This document shows, in pieces, positions 8,653 to 15,850 of a stretch of DNA of 62,130 nt. The DNA lies in assembly GCA_945829235.1 (NCBI GenBank), contig CALZUA010000019.1, positions 1 through 62,130 of the forward strand. The letters run 5' to 3'. Numbering within the stretch: the stretch's first letter is position 1; every line of letters begins with the position of its first letter. Under the pieces are notes generated by a model, which saw only the letters and a program-made list of their open reading frames with translations, made no database searches and was not told where the DNA came from. The stretch comes from an uncultured Clostridia bacterium. Its GTDB lineage: Bacteria; Bacillota; Clostridia; Oscillospirales; Ruminococcaceae. The translations under genes and the position numbers were made by a program.

Positions 8653-9117
8653 TTAATCATTTTCAGATTCTTCTTCCAGCTGTTTCTTAAACTCAAACGG
8701 GTCTTTCAGATAAGCAATTCTTGCGCCAGAAACATTTGCAGAGCTTTCAACGATTACAGTTCCATAGTTGAAAATTCTTCCAAACAAAGGCTGATGAATG
8801 GTTACACCACTGATTTTTTCCAAAGAAACTTCGGAGAAAACATTTCTCAATAGTCCAATCTTAACGAACGCACGCTTATCTGTTATGTAAGCTGACGAAC
8901 TCAAGCAATACTCCCATTTCGTAAGCGCGAAAATCAGAGATGGAATTCCGACTACTATAAAGCCAACTCCAACTCCGACCTGATTGTTGAGGAAAAGAAT
9001 AACCGCAACAATGATAAAGATAGCTGACAAAATTGTGCTTACCACAGGAATGGCAAGACTTGTTTTGCCCTCATAATTTACCTTTTCGCCTTTTTTCAGA
9101 TACTTTTCAATGTTCAT
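8653..9117 (-). CDS. Membrane protein with bacterial PH domain
   Basis: 154 residues from the ATG at 9117, which has AGGAGA 8 bases upstream. Two hydrophobic helices (about 20-65, with IVAVILFLNNQVGVGVGFIVVG) are followed by a bPH2/YdbT-type domain with AYITDKRAFVKIGLLR, a PH-domain core motif in this family. The family's function is poorly known. Its place next to the integrase and repressor suggests it is made in the lysogen; a role in superinfection control would be speculation. Confidence 0.7.
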   Translation of the reverse strand: MNIEKYLKKGEKVNYEGKTSLAIPVVSTILSAIFIIVAVILFLNNQVGVGVGFIVVGIPSLIFALTKWEYCLSSSAYITDKRAFVKIGLLRNVFSEVSLEKISGVTIHQPLFGRIFNYGTVIVESSANVSGARIAYLKDPFEFKKQLEEESEND

Positions 9118-9241
9118 AAAGATTCTCCTTTTTAATTTATTATAACGCAAAGCGTTATTTTTCATTTATTATCGAAAAATGAAGCATTTTTCGACAAAAT
9201 GTGCTATAATGTAAACAGCACCGGTGACTTTATCGAAAGGA

Positions 9242-9394
9242 ATGACGATTTTGGAAAACAACGAACCAATCAAAATTAAGCAAAACGAACAGCCTATTGA
9301 TATCATTGAGGCTGCCGTTATGTTCGAGCGGCTTCCTAATAAAGTCCAATTAGAAGTATTGCAACTGCTTCGCCGATTAAATAGCACCTCTTGA
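9242..9394 (+). CDS. Small unknown protein, 50 aa
   Basis: Open from ATG 9242 to TGA 9394. TTG at 9251 is a possible alternative start, because AAAGGA is nearly adjacent to the ATG but 10 bases from the TTG. The protein is acidic-basic mixed with a helical C-terminus (VQLEVLQLLRRLN). A TATAAT at 9205-9210 precedes it without a clear -35, and a bidirectional terminator follows. It is convergent with the repressor gene. It may be a lysogeny-expressed small regulator; function unknown. Confidence 0.45.
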   Translation: MTILENNEPIKIKQNEQPIDIIEAAVMFERLPNKVQLEVLQLLRRLNSTS

Positions 9395-9401
9395 CATTTT
9401 T

Positions 9402-9432
9402 ATCCCGCTGTGTAATGCAGCGGGATATTTTA
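9402..9432. terminator. Bidirectional terminator
   Basis: ATCCCGCTG (9402-9410) / CAGCGGGAT (9418-9426), T-rich on both sides, between the convergent small gene and the repressor gene. Confidence 0.75.
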
Positions 9433-9801
9433 TTTTTTATCATCATTGAAAAGAAAGCCTTTTATGATGTCAAGAACAAGCATTTGCTTATCATTGGGAA
9501 GAGCCGAGAACAATTTGATAAACTCCGCTGTTAATGAATTTTGTTCTACAGTCGAAGTTCTTGATAGCGATACGTCCATATCATCTATTTGTTCCAGCAA
9601 TTCATCAATATTGATTCCCATTCCTTTCGCTATACTGTTAAGAGTAGGAAGCGTCGGAATAATAGGTTCATTTGTCTGCGGATTTACGCCTTTTTCGATA
9701 AGACTTATAATACCGTTTGAGAGTCCGCATTTTAATGCAAATTCTCTTTGTGACATATTGTATTTTGAGCGATACTGCTTAATCAATTCTCCAATCTTCA
9801 T
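9430..9801 (-). CDS. CI-like XRE-family repressor
   Basis: 123 residues. An N-terminal XRE helix-turn-helix (IGELIKQYRSKYNMSQREFALKCGLSNGIISLIEKG, given here as residues 2-37) and a short acidic C-terminal dimerisation tail. It is transcribed from a perfect promoter (9876-9848) and faces a Cro-like gene across a 195-bp control region holding two copies of a 20-bp operator. By position and domain it is the lysogeny repressor. It lacks a LexA-like protease domain, so induction would need another trigger. Confidence 0.8.
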   Translation of the reverse strand: MKIGELIKQYRSKYNMSQREFALKCGLSNGIISLIEKGVNPQTNEPIIPTLPTLNSIAKGMGINIDELLEQIDDMDVSLSRTSTVEQNSLTAEFIKLFSALPNDKQMLVLDIIKGFLFNDDKK

Positions 9802-9847
9802 ACCATCATCCCCGTTTTGTTAAATGTATTTATCACTTGTTAAGTAT

Positions 9848-9876
9848 ATTATACATCTATTTGTGCCTGTTGTCAA
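9848..9876 (-). promoter_or_regulatory. Repressor-maintenance promoter
   Basis: Minus strand TTGACA (9876-9871), 17-bp spacer, TATAAT (9853-9848). Perfect consensus. The first operator lies 15 bp upstream of its -35 box. Confidence 0.8.
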
Positions 9877-9891
9877 TAGGCATTGAAAAAA

Positions 9892-9911
9892 ATGTTAAAA
9901 TAATTAAACAT
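9892..9911. promoter_or_regulatory. Operator O1
   Basis: ATGTTAAAATAATTAAACAT, between the divergent promoters; shares ATGTTAAA and TTAAACAT with O2. Confidence 0.65.
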
Positions 9912-9926
9912 TTTTTCAAAAACCCC

Positions 9927-9955
9927 TTGACAAATTGTTTAATGTGTTGTAAAAT
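9927..9955 (+). promoter_or_regulatory. Early (PR-like) promoter
   Basis: TTGACA (9927-9932), 17-bp spacer, TAAAAT (9950-9955), reading into the Cro-like gene and the early operon. O2 begins one base after the -10 box, so a bound repressor would cover the transcription start. Confidence 0.75.
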
Positions 9956-9956
9956 A

Positions 9957-9976
9957 ATGTTAAACCGATTAAACAT
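9957..9976. promoter_or_regulatory. Operator O2
   Basis: ATGTTAAACCGATTAAACAT at the predicted transcription start of the early promoter. Confidence 0.65.
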
Positions 9977-9996
9977 CAACAAAAGGAGGTTATTAT

Positions 9997-10197
9997 ATGG
10001 GCAATAAAATTAAAGAATATCGGGAAAAGGAAAATATGACACAAACTGAACTTTCAGAAAAGAGCGGAGTCTCTAGGGTTACTATTTCCCAGCTTGAGCA
10101 GGGAGTAGATAGAAACACAACCTCAAGAACTCTGTTAAAAATCGCAAGAGCTCTTAACACAACTGTTGAGAACATTTTTTTTACCGAAAGTGTTTAA
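9997..10197 (+). CDS. Cro-like XRE-family regulator
   Basis: 66 residues, almost all helix-turn-helix: IKEYREKENMTQTELSEKSG, then GVSRVTISQLEQG, then LLKIARALN. A strong AAAGGAGG lies upstream. It is divergent from the CI-like gene and the first gene of the early operon. A third operator overlaps its stop codon. By analogy with lambda it should compete with the repressor for the shared operators. Confidence 0.8.
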   Translation: MGNKIKEYREKENMTQTELSEKSGVSRVTISQLEQGVDRNTTSRTLLKIARALNTTVENIFFTESV

Positions 10198-10209
10198 TTG
10201 GTTAAACAC
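10190..10209. promoter_or_regulatory. Operator O3
   Basis: GTGTTTAATTGGTTAAACAC, perfect 8-bp arms with a 4-bp spacer, overlapping the stop codon of the Cro-like gene. Same half-site as O1 and O2 (TTAAACAY). Confidence 0.65.
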
Positions 10210-10247
10210 GAAAACAACGGTCAACCGAGCGAGAAAGAGAGGAACTC

Positions 10248-10529
10248 ATGAAAATCGTAAGAAGAATGAACGCAGACAAGGTAAGAGCCTACTGCGTTGA
10301 GAACGAACTGTACACCTGCGGCACAAGCGAAGATTACCAGCAGATGTTCCAGATGTGCGACGAGGCGCAGACTGATGAGCAATTCATAGAGATTGCGAAA
10401 AACATTTACGAGCATTCGGACGTCGAGTGGCTGAACGAACAGGGCACAGGCATTGAATGTGTCGCTCTTGGATTGCTCAACCGCTGCGTTTGGACGGATG
10501 TAATGGTTAACGATGATGAAGCGAGGTGA
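10248..10529 (+). CDS. Unknown early protein, 93 aa
   Basis: AGAGGA lies 5-6 bases before the ATG. Acidic, soluble and helical, with several cysteines (YCVENELYTCGTSEDY). No family recognised. It lies 51 bases after the Cro-like gene and 5 bases before the excisionase-like gene, so it belongs to the early operon. Confidence 0.6.
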   Translation: MKIVRRMNADKVRAYCVENELYTCGTSEDYQQMFQMCDEAQTDEQFIEIAKNIYEHSDVEWLNEQGTGIECVALGLLNRCVWTDVMVNDDEAR

Positions 10530-10534
10530 TTTGA

Positions 10535-10756
10535 ATGGCACGAAATAAAGCAGAGCCGATTAAAAGACCTGAAATCTCGTGGAAAAAAGCGCCGCCGATG
10601 ATGGACACGGATTATGCCTCGCTTATTCTCGGAATAGGTCCTGACACTCTGCGGCGAATGGCACGCAGAGGAGATGTTCCGGCGAAAAAAATTGGACCTC
10701 GCCTGTGGCGGTTCGAGAAGGAAGCCCTTATGGCTTGGGCCGGTGTCAAAGAGTAG
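10535..10756 (+). CDS. Excisionase-like winged-helix DNA-binding protein
   Basis: 73 residues with a MerR/Xis-type helix-turn-helix: ASLILGIGPDTLRRMARRGD followed by VPAKKIGPRLWRFEKEALMAW, the wing and C-terminal helix of the excisionase/HTH_17 family. Such proteins bend att DNA and direct the integrase to excision, or act as small activators. Early-operon expression under CI-like control fits an excisionase. No binding sites were identified. Confidence 0.65.
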   Translation: MARNKAEPIKRPEISWKKAPPMMDTDYASLILGIGPDTLRRMARRGDVPAKKIGPRLWRFEKEALMAWAGVKE

Positions 10757-10770
10757 AGAGGAGGAAATCG

Positions 10771-11175
10771 ATGACAAACTACTTCGGAAAACAGAAGCTG
10801 ACGCGGTTGCTCTATCACTATCTCGAGCAGTCCGCGCCCGAGAAGCTCGCCGAGATTAAGCGTGAGCTTAAAGAGGCAGGAGAATACCGCAAGTACGGAA
10901 TAAGGCACAAGAAATACCGTGGAAGCGAATGGCTCACAACGGGGATTATTTTCGGGAACATCGAGTATCAGTTCGAAATCTATGCGTGTGGCGGCGGGGC
11001 TAAAAAAGTTACCCTTCGCGAGAAGACCATTGTCGATGAAGAAGACGGCGAGAAAGTTACCGAAATCTTCAGCGGCTACGCTTACTATGACAAGGATTTT
11101 AAGCCGATTACCGATATTGAGGAAAAATTCAGCAATTTGCTGATTTGCAATCGCTTGCAAAAAAAAGGAGTGTGA
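10771..11175 (+). CDS. Unknown early protein, 134 aa
   Basis: Start ATG 10771 has GAGGAGG upstream. Basic N-terminal half (QKLTRLLYHYLEQ, then AEIKRELKEAGEYRKYG) and a beta-rich C-terminal half (FQFEIYACGGGAKKVTLREKT order as in residues 60-90). No family recognised. Its last codons contain a copy of the dispersed palindrome (11145-11160), which gives the tail NRLQKKGV. Confidence 0.55.
   Translation: MTNYFGKQKLTRLLYHYLEQSAPEKLAEIKRELKEAGEYRKYGIRHKKYRGSEWLTTGIIFGNIEYQFEIYACGGGAKKVTLREKTIVDEEDGEKVTEIFSGYAYYDKDFKPITDIEEKFSNLLICNRLQKKGV
11145..11160 (-). repeat. Dispersed palindrome copy 2
   Basis: On the minus strand TTGCAAGCGATTGCAA, inside the 3' end of the preceding gene. Confidence 0.6.
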
Positions 11176-11180
11176 AAGGA

Positions 11181-11351
11181 ATGGAGCAGCACAAAATTCC
11201 GGAGCGGCCGATTGCGGTTGTTAAAAATCGGAGCGGAGCTTGTCCGCGCTGCGGGAACATAGTTACAAAGCGCGACAGAAATTGGACTTGTCGGTGGTGC
11301 GGACAAGCAATCGACTGGAATATAGAGGAGGCAAAAAACAGTGGGAGATAA
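11181..11351 (+). CDS. Small zinc-ribbon protein
   Basis: 56 residues from ATG 11181 (AAAGGA just upstream). Two CxxC knuckles: CPRCGNIV and CRWCGQAI, 15-18 residues apart, typical of rubredoxin-like zinc ribbons. Ends inside the next gene by 11 bases. Probably a nucleic-acid or protein adaptor; function unknown. Confidence 0.6.
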   Translation: MEQHKIPERPIAVVKNRSGACPRCGNIVTKRDRNWTCRWCGQAIDWNIEEAKNSGR

Positions 11352-11544
11352 ATGCACGACAAAGTGCAAGAACGATAAGTGCTTTGCCTTTGAAACGGGT
11401 GAATGTAGAATTCTCAGAGACACGAAATTCAGTGGAAAGCCCTGTCCGTTCTACAAGACGAAGCGAAAACGCGATGCTGAATGCAAGAGAACAAAGGCAA
11501 GACTTATCGCCTTAGGAATTATAAACATCGAGGAGGAATTCTAA
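11341..11544 (+). CDS. Small cysteine-rich protein
   Basis: 67 residues from GTG 11341. Cysteines in CTTKCKNDKCFAF, GECRIL and CPFY suggest a metal-bound fold, a pattern common in small proteins of clostridial phages. It overlaps the genes on both sides by a few bases, so it is translationally coupled. Confidence 0.55.
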   Translation: MGDKCTTKCKNDKCFAFETGECRILRDTKFSGKPCPFYKTKRKRDAECKRTKARLIALGIINIEEEF

Positions 11545-11771
11545 TGAAAGAAAAACACGTTATAGCCGGGGTGTTGGCAAGCGTCGGTGTCCTGTTCCTT
11601 GTCGGAGCGGTCGGCAACGGTGATTACTACGGTGCACTTTCAACCGCCGATTGTATTCGCATAGCAATCGGGATTCTGATGATTGCGATAGCTTTCGGAA
11701 TCGGGAAGTCTTGCGCTGATGAGGAAGATGAGGAACAGGACGAGCCGGACAACGAGAGGAGAACGCGATGA
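11544..11771 (+). CDS. Small two-helix membrane protein
   Basis: 75 residues from ATG 11544 (GAGGAGG upstream). Two transmembrane segments (about 7-25 and 37-55, with IAIGILMIAIAFGIG) and a strongly acidic C-terminal tail. Function unknown. The start overlaps the previous stop. Confidence 0.55.
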   Translation: MKEKHVIAGVLASVGVLFLVGAVGNGDYYGALSTADCIRIAIGILMIAIAFGIGKSCADEEDEEQDEPDNERRTR

Positions 11772-11995
11772 TTAAGGTTGAAAAAGCACGAAACGGTGAC
11801 CGAAAGGTAATGATAACAGGTGAACGAAGTGAAATCCTAGCAGAAGCGTGTTTCCTTTTGGCTTCAATCTCAAATCAGGAAAGTAATACTTTTGGCATAC
11901 CGTATGAAGATGCGTTGCAAAATACTATCCAGTTTTGTTACAGAAATGCATTAGAATATGGAAATCCCAATAAGGAAGACTTCAAAGATAAGTGA
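11768..11995 (+). CDS. Unknown protein, 75 aa
   Basis: The ATG overlaps the previous stop (ATGA). The sequence MIKVEKARNGDRKVMITGER followed by a helix (EILAEACFLLASIS) resembles small phage proteins of unknown role. No motif found. Confidence 0.5.
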   Translation: MIKVEKARNGDRKVMITGERSEILAEACFLLASISNQESNTFGIPYEDALQNTIQFCYRNALEYGNPNKEDFKDK

Positions 11996-12011
11996 AAAGG
12001 AGTGAGACTAT

Positions 12012-12497
12012 ATGATCTTGTCAAACGTCTGGGTTGTCACGGACGGGCAGCAGAACTATTTTGAACGCTGCTGCGAAAGCGAAACGTCCGGAAGGCTTGT
12101 GGCGATTTTCAAACCGATTTCAAGCCGAACGCGGACATATAAGACCAAGCATTCCGTATCATCTGCGGTCAGGAAGATAAGGGAATATTACGAAAGCCCC
12201 TACATAAAGGCTGAATTTATCGAATGCGCGAAAGTTGAGGACGTTCCCGAAGAACCCAAGTCCGATAAGGACGCGCTCGAAAGAGTCCCCGAGGAAGAAC
12301 GGAGCGGTTGGTTGCCGCTGGACAGGCTTTGCGGAAAGCTTCCTGCGATGATGAGAAAAGGCAACCGATACGCTGTTATCCTCGCCGACAAGGAGTATTA
12401 CTTCCTGCCGAGCGACGAGCGGCTTGCGTGGAAACGCTACTTCAGGGAGTGCGAGAAATTCGTACTTTACCGCATTGAAAATCGCGCAAAAAAATAG
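12012..12497 (+). CDS. Unknown protein, 161 aa
   Basis: AAGGAGTG lies upstream of ATG 12012. Beta-rich N-terminal half (WVVTDGQQNYFERCCESE) and a C-terminal half with YAVILADKEYYFLPSDERLAW. No family recognised. Last gene before a 320-base gap that holds the putative replication origin. It contains one GAGCGGCTT motif (12417). Confidence 0.5.
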   Translation: MILSNVWVVTDGQQNYFERCCESETSGRLVAIFKPISSRTRTYKTKHSVSSAVRKIREYYESPYIKAEFIECAKVEDVPEEPKSDKDALERVPEEERSGWLPLDRLCGKLPAMMRKGNRYAVILADKEYYFLPSDERLAWKRYFRECEKFVLYRIENRAKK

Positions 12498-12517
12498 CCT
12501 CGGCAAAGCGCCGAGGC
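12497..12517 (-). terminator. Hairpin with T-tract on the minus strand
   Basis: GCCTCGGC (12497-12504) / GCCGAGGC (12510-12517). The minus-strand exit is TATTTTTTT; the plus-strand exit has no T-run. It could stop antisense transcription or be an RNA end for the early operon. Confidence 0.4.
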
Positions 12518-12664
12518 AAATAAGGGAAATGGGTAAAGAAATAAAATCATCCACTTATATTATACACCATTTCCACAAAAAAGTCAATAGGAAATTTTTG
12601 AAAAAAACGGCGCTGTGTCGCCGTTGACGGGCTTGTAATGAGTATTAACTTCTCGTCCATTTTT

Positions 12665-12779
12665 GATGTGATTGGTTAAAAATCAGCTAAAAAATCAACT
12701 AAATTCATCTAAAGTTATCTGATTTAGATAATCAAATCAATCACATCGTCTTTGGGGGGTGTGGGGGCACTCCCCCACA
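12665..12779 (+). other. Putative replication origin: iterons, long inverted repeat and GC hairpin
   Basis: GATGTGATTG (12665-12674) and its complement CAATCACATC (12738-12747) bracket three tandem, roughly 11-bp units ending in CTAAA (AATCAGCTAAA, ATCAACTAAA, TTCATCTAAA). An 8-bp hairpin TGTGGGGG / CCCCCACA with loop CACT (12760-12779) follows. The whole lies just upstream of an HUH replication initiator gene. Iterons plus a nickable hairpin are expected for a rolling-circle-type origin; the assignment is inference. Confidence 0.5.
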
Positions 12780-12819
12780 TCTTCGAGCCTCAACAATTTC
12801 CTATCAAGGAGATGGGCTA

Positions 12820-13647
12820 TTGAAACACACATTCATACGGGAGAAATCCCTTGAACGATATAATTGTACATACAAAGACGTCGAATGGTTCGAGTATTCG
12901 GAGGAAGAACAACAAGCGGTTCGGCAAGCGAGGAGAACCAAGTCAAGAGCTTCTCCTCCGAAGATTAAGCAGCTGAACGATGAACGTTCTCGTAAATATT
13001 TCAGCTGGCTCTTGCACAACAACTTCGGCAAGGGCGACTATCACGTCACGCTCACTTTCGCGCGTGAGCCGACAAAAGACCAGGCGAAGAAAGAGTTCGC
13101 GAATTACATCAAGCGCCTGCGTAGGCTGTACGATAAGGCAGGAATTGAATTCAGGTACATTTATGTTTCCGAGGGAAAGCGCAGCGGCGCTCGATTGCAT
13201 TTCCATCTTATATGCAATGGCGGTGTTCTGCGCGATGAGATAGAATCGCGCTGGAAGCTCGGTATCGCCAACACGGACAAGCTTCAGCCGGACGCTGCCG
13301 ATGGGCTTTATGCGCTATCACGCTACTTGACGAAATCAAAGGCGATGGCGGAGAAGTACGAACGAGCTTGGAACTGCTCGTCCAACCTCAAGCGTCCCGA
13401 TGAGGTAGTTGACGACAACAGCATTTCCCGAAAGAAGATGCGCAAGATGCAGGACGCGCGCCGGAACGATGATGTGAAACGCACGGTCGAGCGGATTTAC
13501 ATCGGCTGGAGAGTAATCGACTACGACATCGGCGAGAACCCCGTAACAGGTCGAATGTACGCGAGGTTCAAGCTGATAAGGAAAGAAAGGTTTAACAGGA
13601 GATTATCGCTATACAAAGCGATAAAGAGGAAAGGAAAATCACCATGA
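12820..13647 (+). CDS. HUH-type replication initiator (Rep/G2P-like)
   Basis: 275 residues from TTG 12820 (AAGGAG upstream). Motif I HVTLTF, the metal-binding HUH motif as HFH in ARLHFHLICNGG, and a motif III region YALSRYLTKSKAMAEKY with candidate catalytic tyrosines are all visible in the order of rolling-circle replication-associated proteins (ORF2/G2P type). These nick one strand and stay bound by a 5'-phosphotyrosine. The gap upstream carries iterons and a hairpin. The ATGA overlap with the next gene indicates coupling. Confidence 0.75.
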   Translation: MKHTFIREKSLERYNCTYKDVEWFEYSEEEQQAVRQARRTKSRASPPKIKQLNDERSRKYFSWLLHNNFGKGDYHVTLTFAREPTKDQAKKEFANYIKRLRRLYDKAGIEFRYIYVSEGKRSGARLHFHLICNGGVLRDEIESRWKLGIANTDKLQPDAADGLYALSRYLTKSKAMAEKYERAWNCSSNLKRPDEVVDDNSISRKKMRKMQDARRNDDVKRTVERIYIGWRVIDYDIGENPVTGRMYARFKLIRKERFNRRLSLYKAIKRKGKSP

Positions 13648-14015
13648 CACAGGAAGCAATCAACAAGCTTAACGAAGAATTTAAGCAGGCAACAAAAATG
13701 TCGCAGAAAGCGTCTGCGGTAAAGGAATATGTCCTTGAAGCATTGATTATGTTCTGCGAACAGAACGAGGAGTTCGCTCGGGCAATCGTTCAGACGAAGC
13801 AGACAATCGCTCAATGTATTGAGGAAACTGTTAATAAATGCGGAAGTTCTATTTCCGACATCGAGGTTTACAAGAAAGCGGTTCAATTCTATTTTCACGG
13901 CGCGACGGTAAAGTTCAGCATGACAATCGATCTCGGAGATGAAGGATTCAGCAACAAGCAGACAAGCAAGAGCGGTGAACTGACGCTTTCGCTTGACGGA
14001 CTCCTCGACTTTTAA
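13644..14015 (+). CDS. PcfK-like protein
   Basis: 123 residues. Helical N-terminus, then QTIAQCIEETVNKCG and DIEVYKKAVQFYFHGATV, the spacing seen in the PcfK-like family. It precedes a PcfJ-like gene, the order found in conjugative plasmids such as pCF10 and in many clostridial prophages. The family's function is unknown. Confidence 0.6.
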   Translation: MTQEAINKLNEEFKQATKMSQKASAVKEYVLEALIMFCEQNEEFARAIVQTKQTIAQCIEETVNKCGSSISDIEVYKKAVQFYFHGATVKFSMTIDLGDEGFSNKQTSKSGELTLSLDGLLDF

Positions 14016-14027
14016 GGGGGCGGTCTT

Positions 14028-15590
14028 GTGAAAGATGCGATAAAATACATAGACAAGTTTCCGAAACTCACAAATGAAATCGACAAAGAAGTTCGGCAGA
14101 TGCACAAAAAATATCTTCTTTTCGACCACAAGGGTAAGTGTTACTGTACAGCGTGCGAGAAAGAATACACCCTCAAGTCTTGGGAAACTCCGGTACATAA
14201 GTCTTCCGATATTTGCAGGAACTGCGGAAACGGCGTAGAGTGCATAGACATCACAAAGAATTATTCGGGAGAAAAAGTTCACGACATCGCTTATGCGGTG
14301 ATTTACCTCGCGGGAAAAGACGGGAATTTGTATGTTCGCTGCATAAAGCAGGAAATAGCGTTCAAGCACGGATGTCTTAGATTAATGCATCGGACAACGG
14401 AAACGCAGAGATATGTTTTTACTCCAAAAGGAGCTGCGAGATTCGCAAAGTGGTTCAGTTATATCACTAACGATTACGATTGGAGTGTTCGAACAAAAGT
14501 CGAAAATCCGAATTTCCTTGATTTCGGTTACAGCAGTAAAATCCACAGGACTTACAAAGAAATCAATCTTTCATCTGCTGTTGAAAAGACCTGGATGAAA
14601 TATTCTGCGGTTGAGGAATTCATGAAACACAATACAAGGGACGACTATGCCATACATTATCTCAATTTTTATATCCGACACAAAGGAATCGAGCGGCTTG
14701 TCAAGTGTGGGTTCTACACAGAGGTCACTGATATGATTTACAACCGGTTTAATGCCAAAGAGTTGATAAATCAAATCGACTGGAAACAGACCGAAGTCAA
14801 CAAAATGCTTGGCATAAACAAGCGAGAATTTCGGGTTCTTGTTGATGGTGGAATATCCCTGCGCGAAGCTAAAATGGCAAAATCAATTTTCGGGGATTAT
14901 TCACTGGAGCATGCTATAATTTTCTATAGTTATTTTGGCAGACATTATCCGAACATTCAAAGTGTATTTTCAAAAATCGGCCAAAAAAATGCAAATAAAC
15001 TTAAAAAATACTTGGAAAAGCAAGAATGCGGTTTCGGTATTTACAAAGATTACATCGATTTTTGCGAAAACCTTGACTATGATTTGACAAGCCCCGAAAT
15101 CCTGTTCCCGCCGCATCTGCCGAACGCTCACGACAGGGCTTATTCCGCTATCGAGAGCAAGAAGATTATGTTAGAAAAGAAGAAAATTTGCGAAGTCCGC
15201 AAAAAGCGAAAACTGCTTGAATTCGAGAAGGACAACCTCGTCCTCATTCTTCCGAAAAGCCCTGATGAGATTATTTACGAAGGAAAAGTTCTTCGTCATT
15301 GCGTCGGCGGCTATGCGCAAAGGCATTTCAACCTAGAAACAACAATCCTTTTCATCAGAAAAAAAGGCAAAATCGACAAGCCTTATTTCACGATAGAGGT
15401 AAGCAACGACTTCCGAATCGTTCAGTGTCACGGGTACCGAAACGAGCTAGAATCGAAAAAGCCCGAGGAAATCAAGGAACTCGAAAAAGCCTATGGCGAA
15501 TACCTTACCGAACTGAAGAACAAGCCCAAGACGCGAAGGCAGAAGGTTTGCAACAAGGTGAATGAGGAGCAGAAAGCGAGGACAGCATGA
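14028..15590 (+). CDS. PcfJ-like protein
   Basis: 520 residues from GTG 14028 (AAGGGGG upstream). An N-terminal zinc-ribbon-like part has CYCTACEKEY and CRNCGNG. The C-terminal PcfJ domain shows VLRHCVGGY (about residue 423), TILFIRKKG and PYFTIEVS, the family signature. The partner PcfK-like gene is directly upstream. PcfJ proteins are widespread on mobile elements; no biochemical activity is established. Confidence 0.75.
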   Translation: MKDAIKYIDKFPKLTNEIDKEVRQMHKKYLLFDHKGKCYCTACEKEYTLKSWETPVHKSSDICRNCGNGVECIDITKNYSGEKVHDIAYAVIYLAGKDGNLYVRCIKQEIAFKHGCLRLMHRTTETQRYVFTPKGAARFAKWFSYITNDYDWSVRTKVENPNFLDFGYSSKIHRTYKEINLSSAVEKTWMKYSAVEEFMKHNTRDDYAIHYLNFYIRHKGIERLVKCGFYTEVTDMIYNRFNAKELINQIDWKQTEVNKMLGINKREFRVLVDGGISLREAKMAKSIFGDYSLEHAIIFYSYFGRHYPNIQSVFSKIGQKNANKLKKYLEKQECGFGIYKDYIDFCENLDYDLTSPEILFPPHLPNAHDRAYSAIESKKIMLEKKKICEVRKKRKLLEFEKDNLVLILPKSPDEIIYEGKVLRHCVGGYAQRHFNLETTILFIRKKGKIDKPYFTIEVSNDFRIVQCHGYRNELESKKPEEIKELEKAYGEYLTELKNKPKTRRQKVCNKVNEEQKARTA

Positions 15591-15850
15591 CATTGAAACA
15601 TCTTGTAGAAAAGCACGCAGATGATAAAGACAAGCAAGATTTTGAATTGATTGCAAGATCCTTTAAAACCAATTGTCAACAATTCAAATCGATTTCAAGA
15701 GTACCAATTTTCAACTCGCTCCGATTCGAGTGCGAATCATTCACGAATGATTTTCTCACAAACGCCGAGGCAAACAAATTCCTCTGCGTTTGTATGACAG
15801 CACCGGAAACCTGCAGGTATAACAAAAATTCAAATAAAGGAGAAATCACT

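Noticed and set aside
13521-14369. Long open frame (282 codons) on the minus strand
   Set aside because: Lies antisense to the initiator, PcfK and PcfJ genes, has no ribosome binding site and a Cys/Phe/Leu-rich composition typical of antisense frames.
15587-15850. 88-residue N-terminal extension of the DUF3102-like protein
   Set aside because: Open frame, but a much better ribosome binding site lies at the ATG 15851, and the extension's sequence is not protein-like. Not fully excluded.
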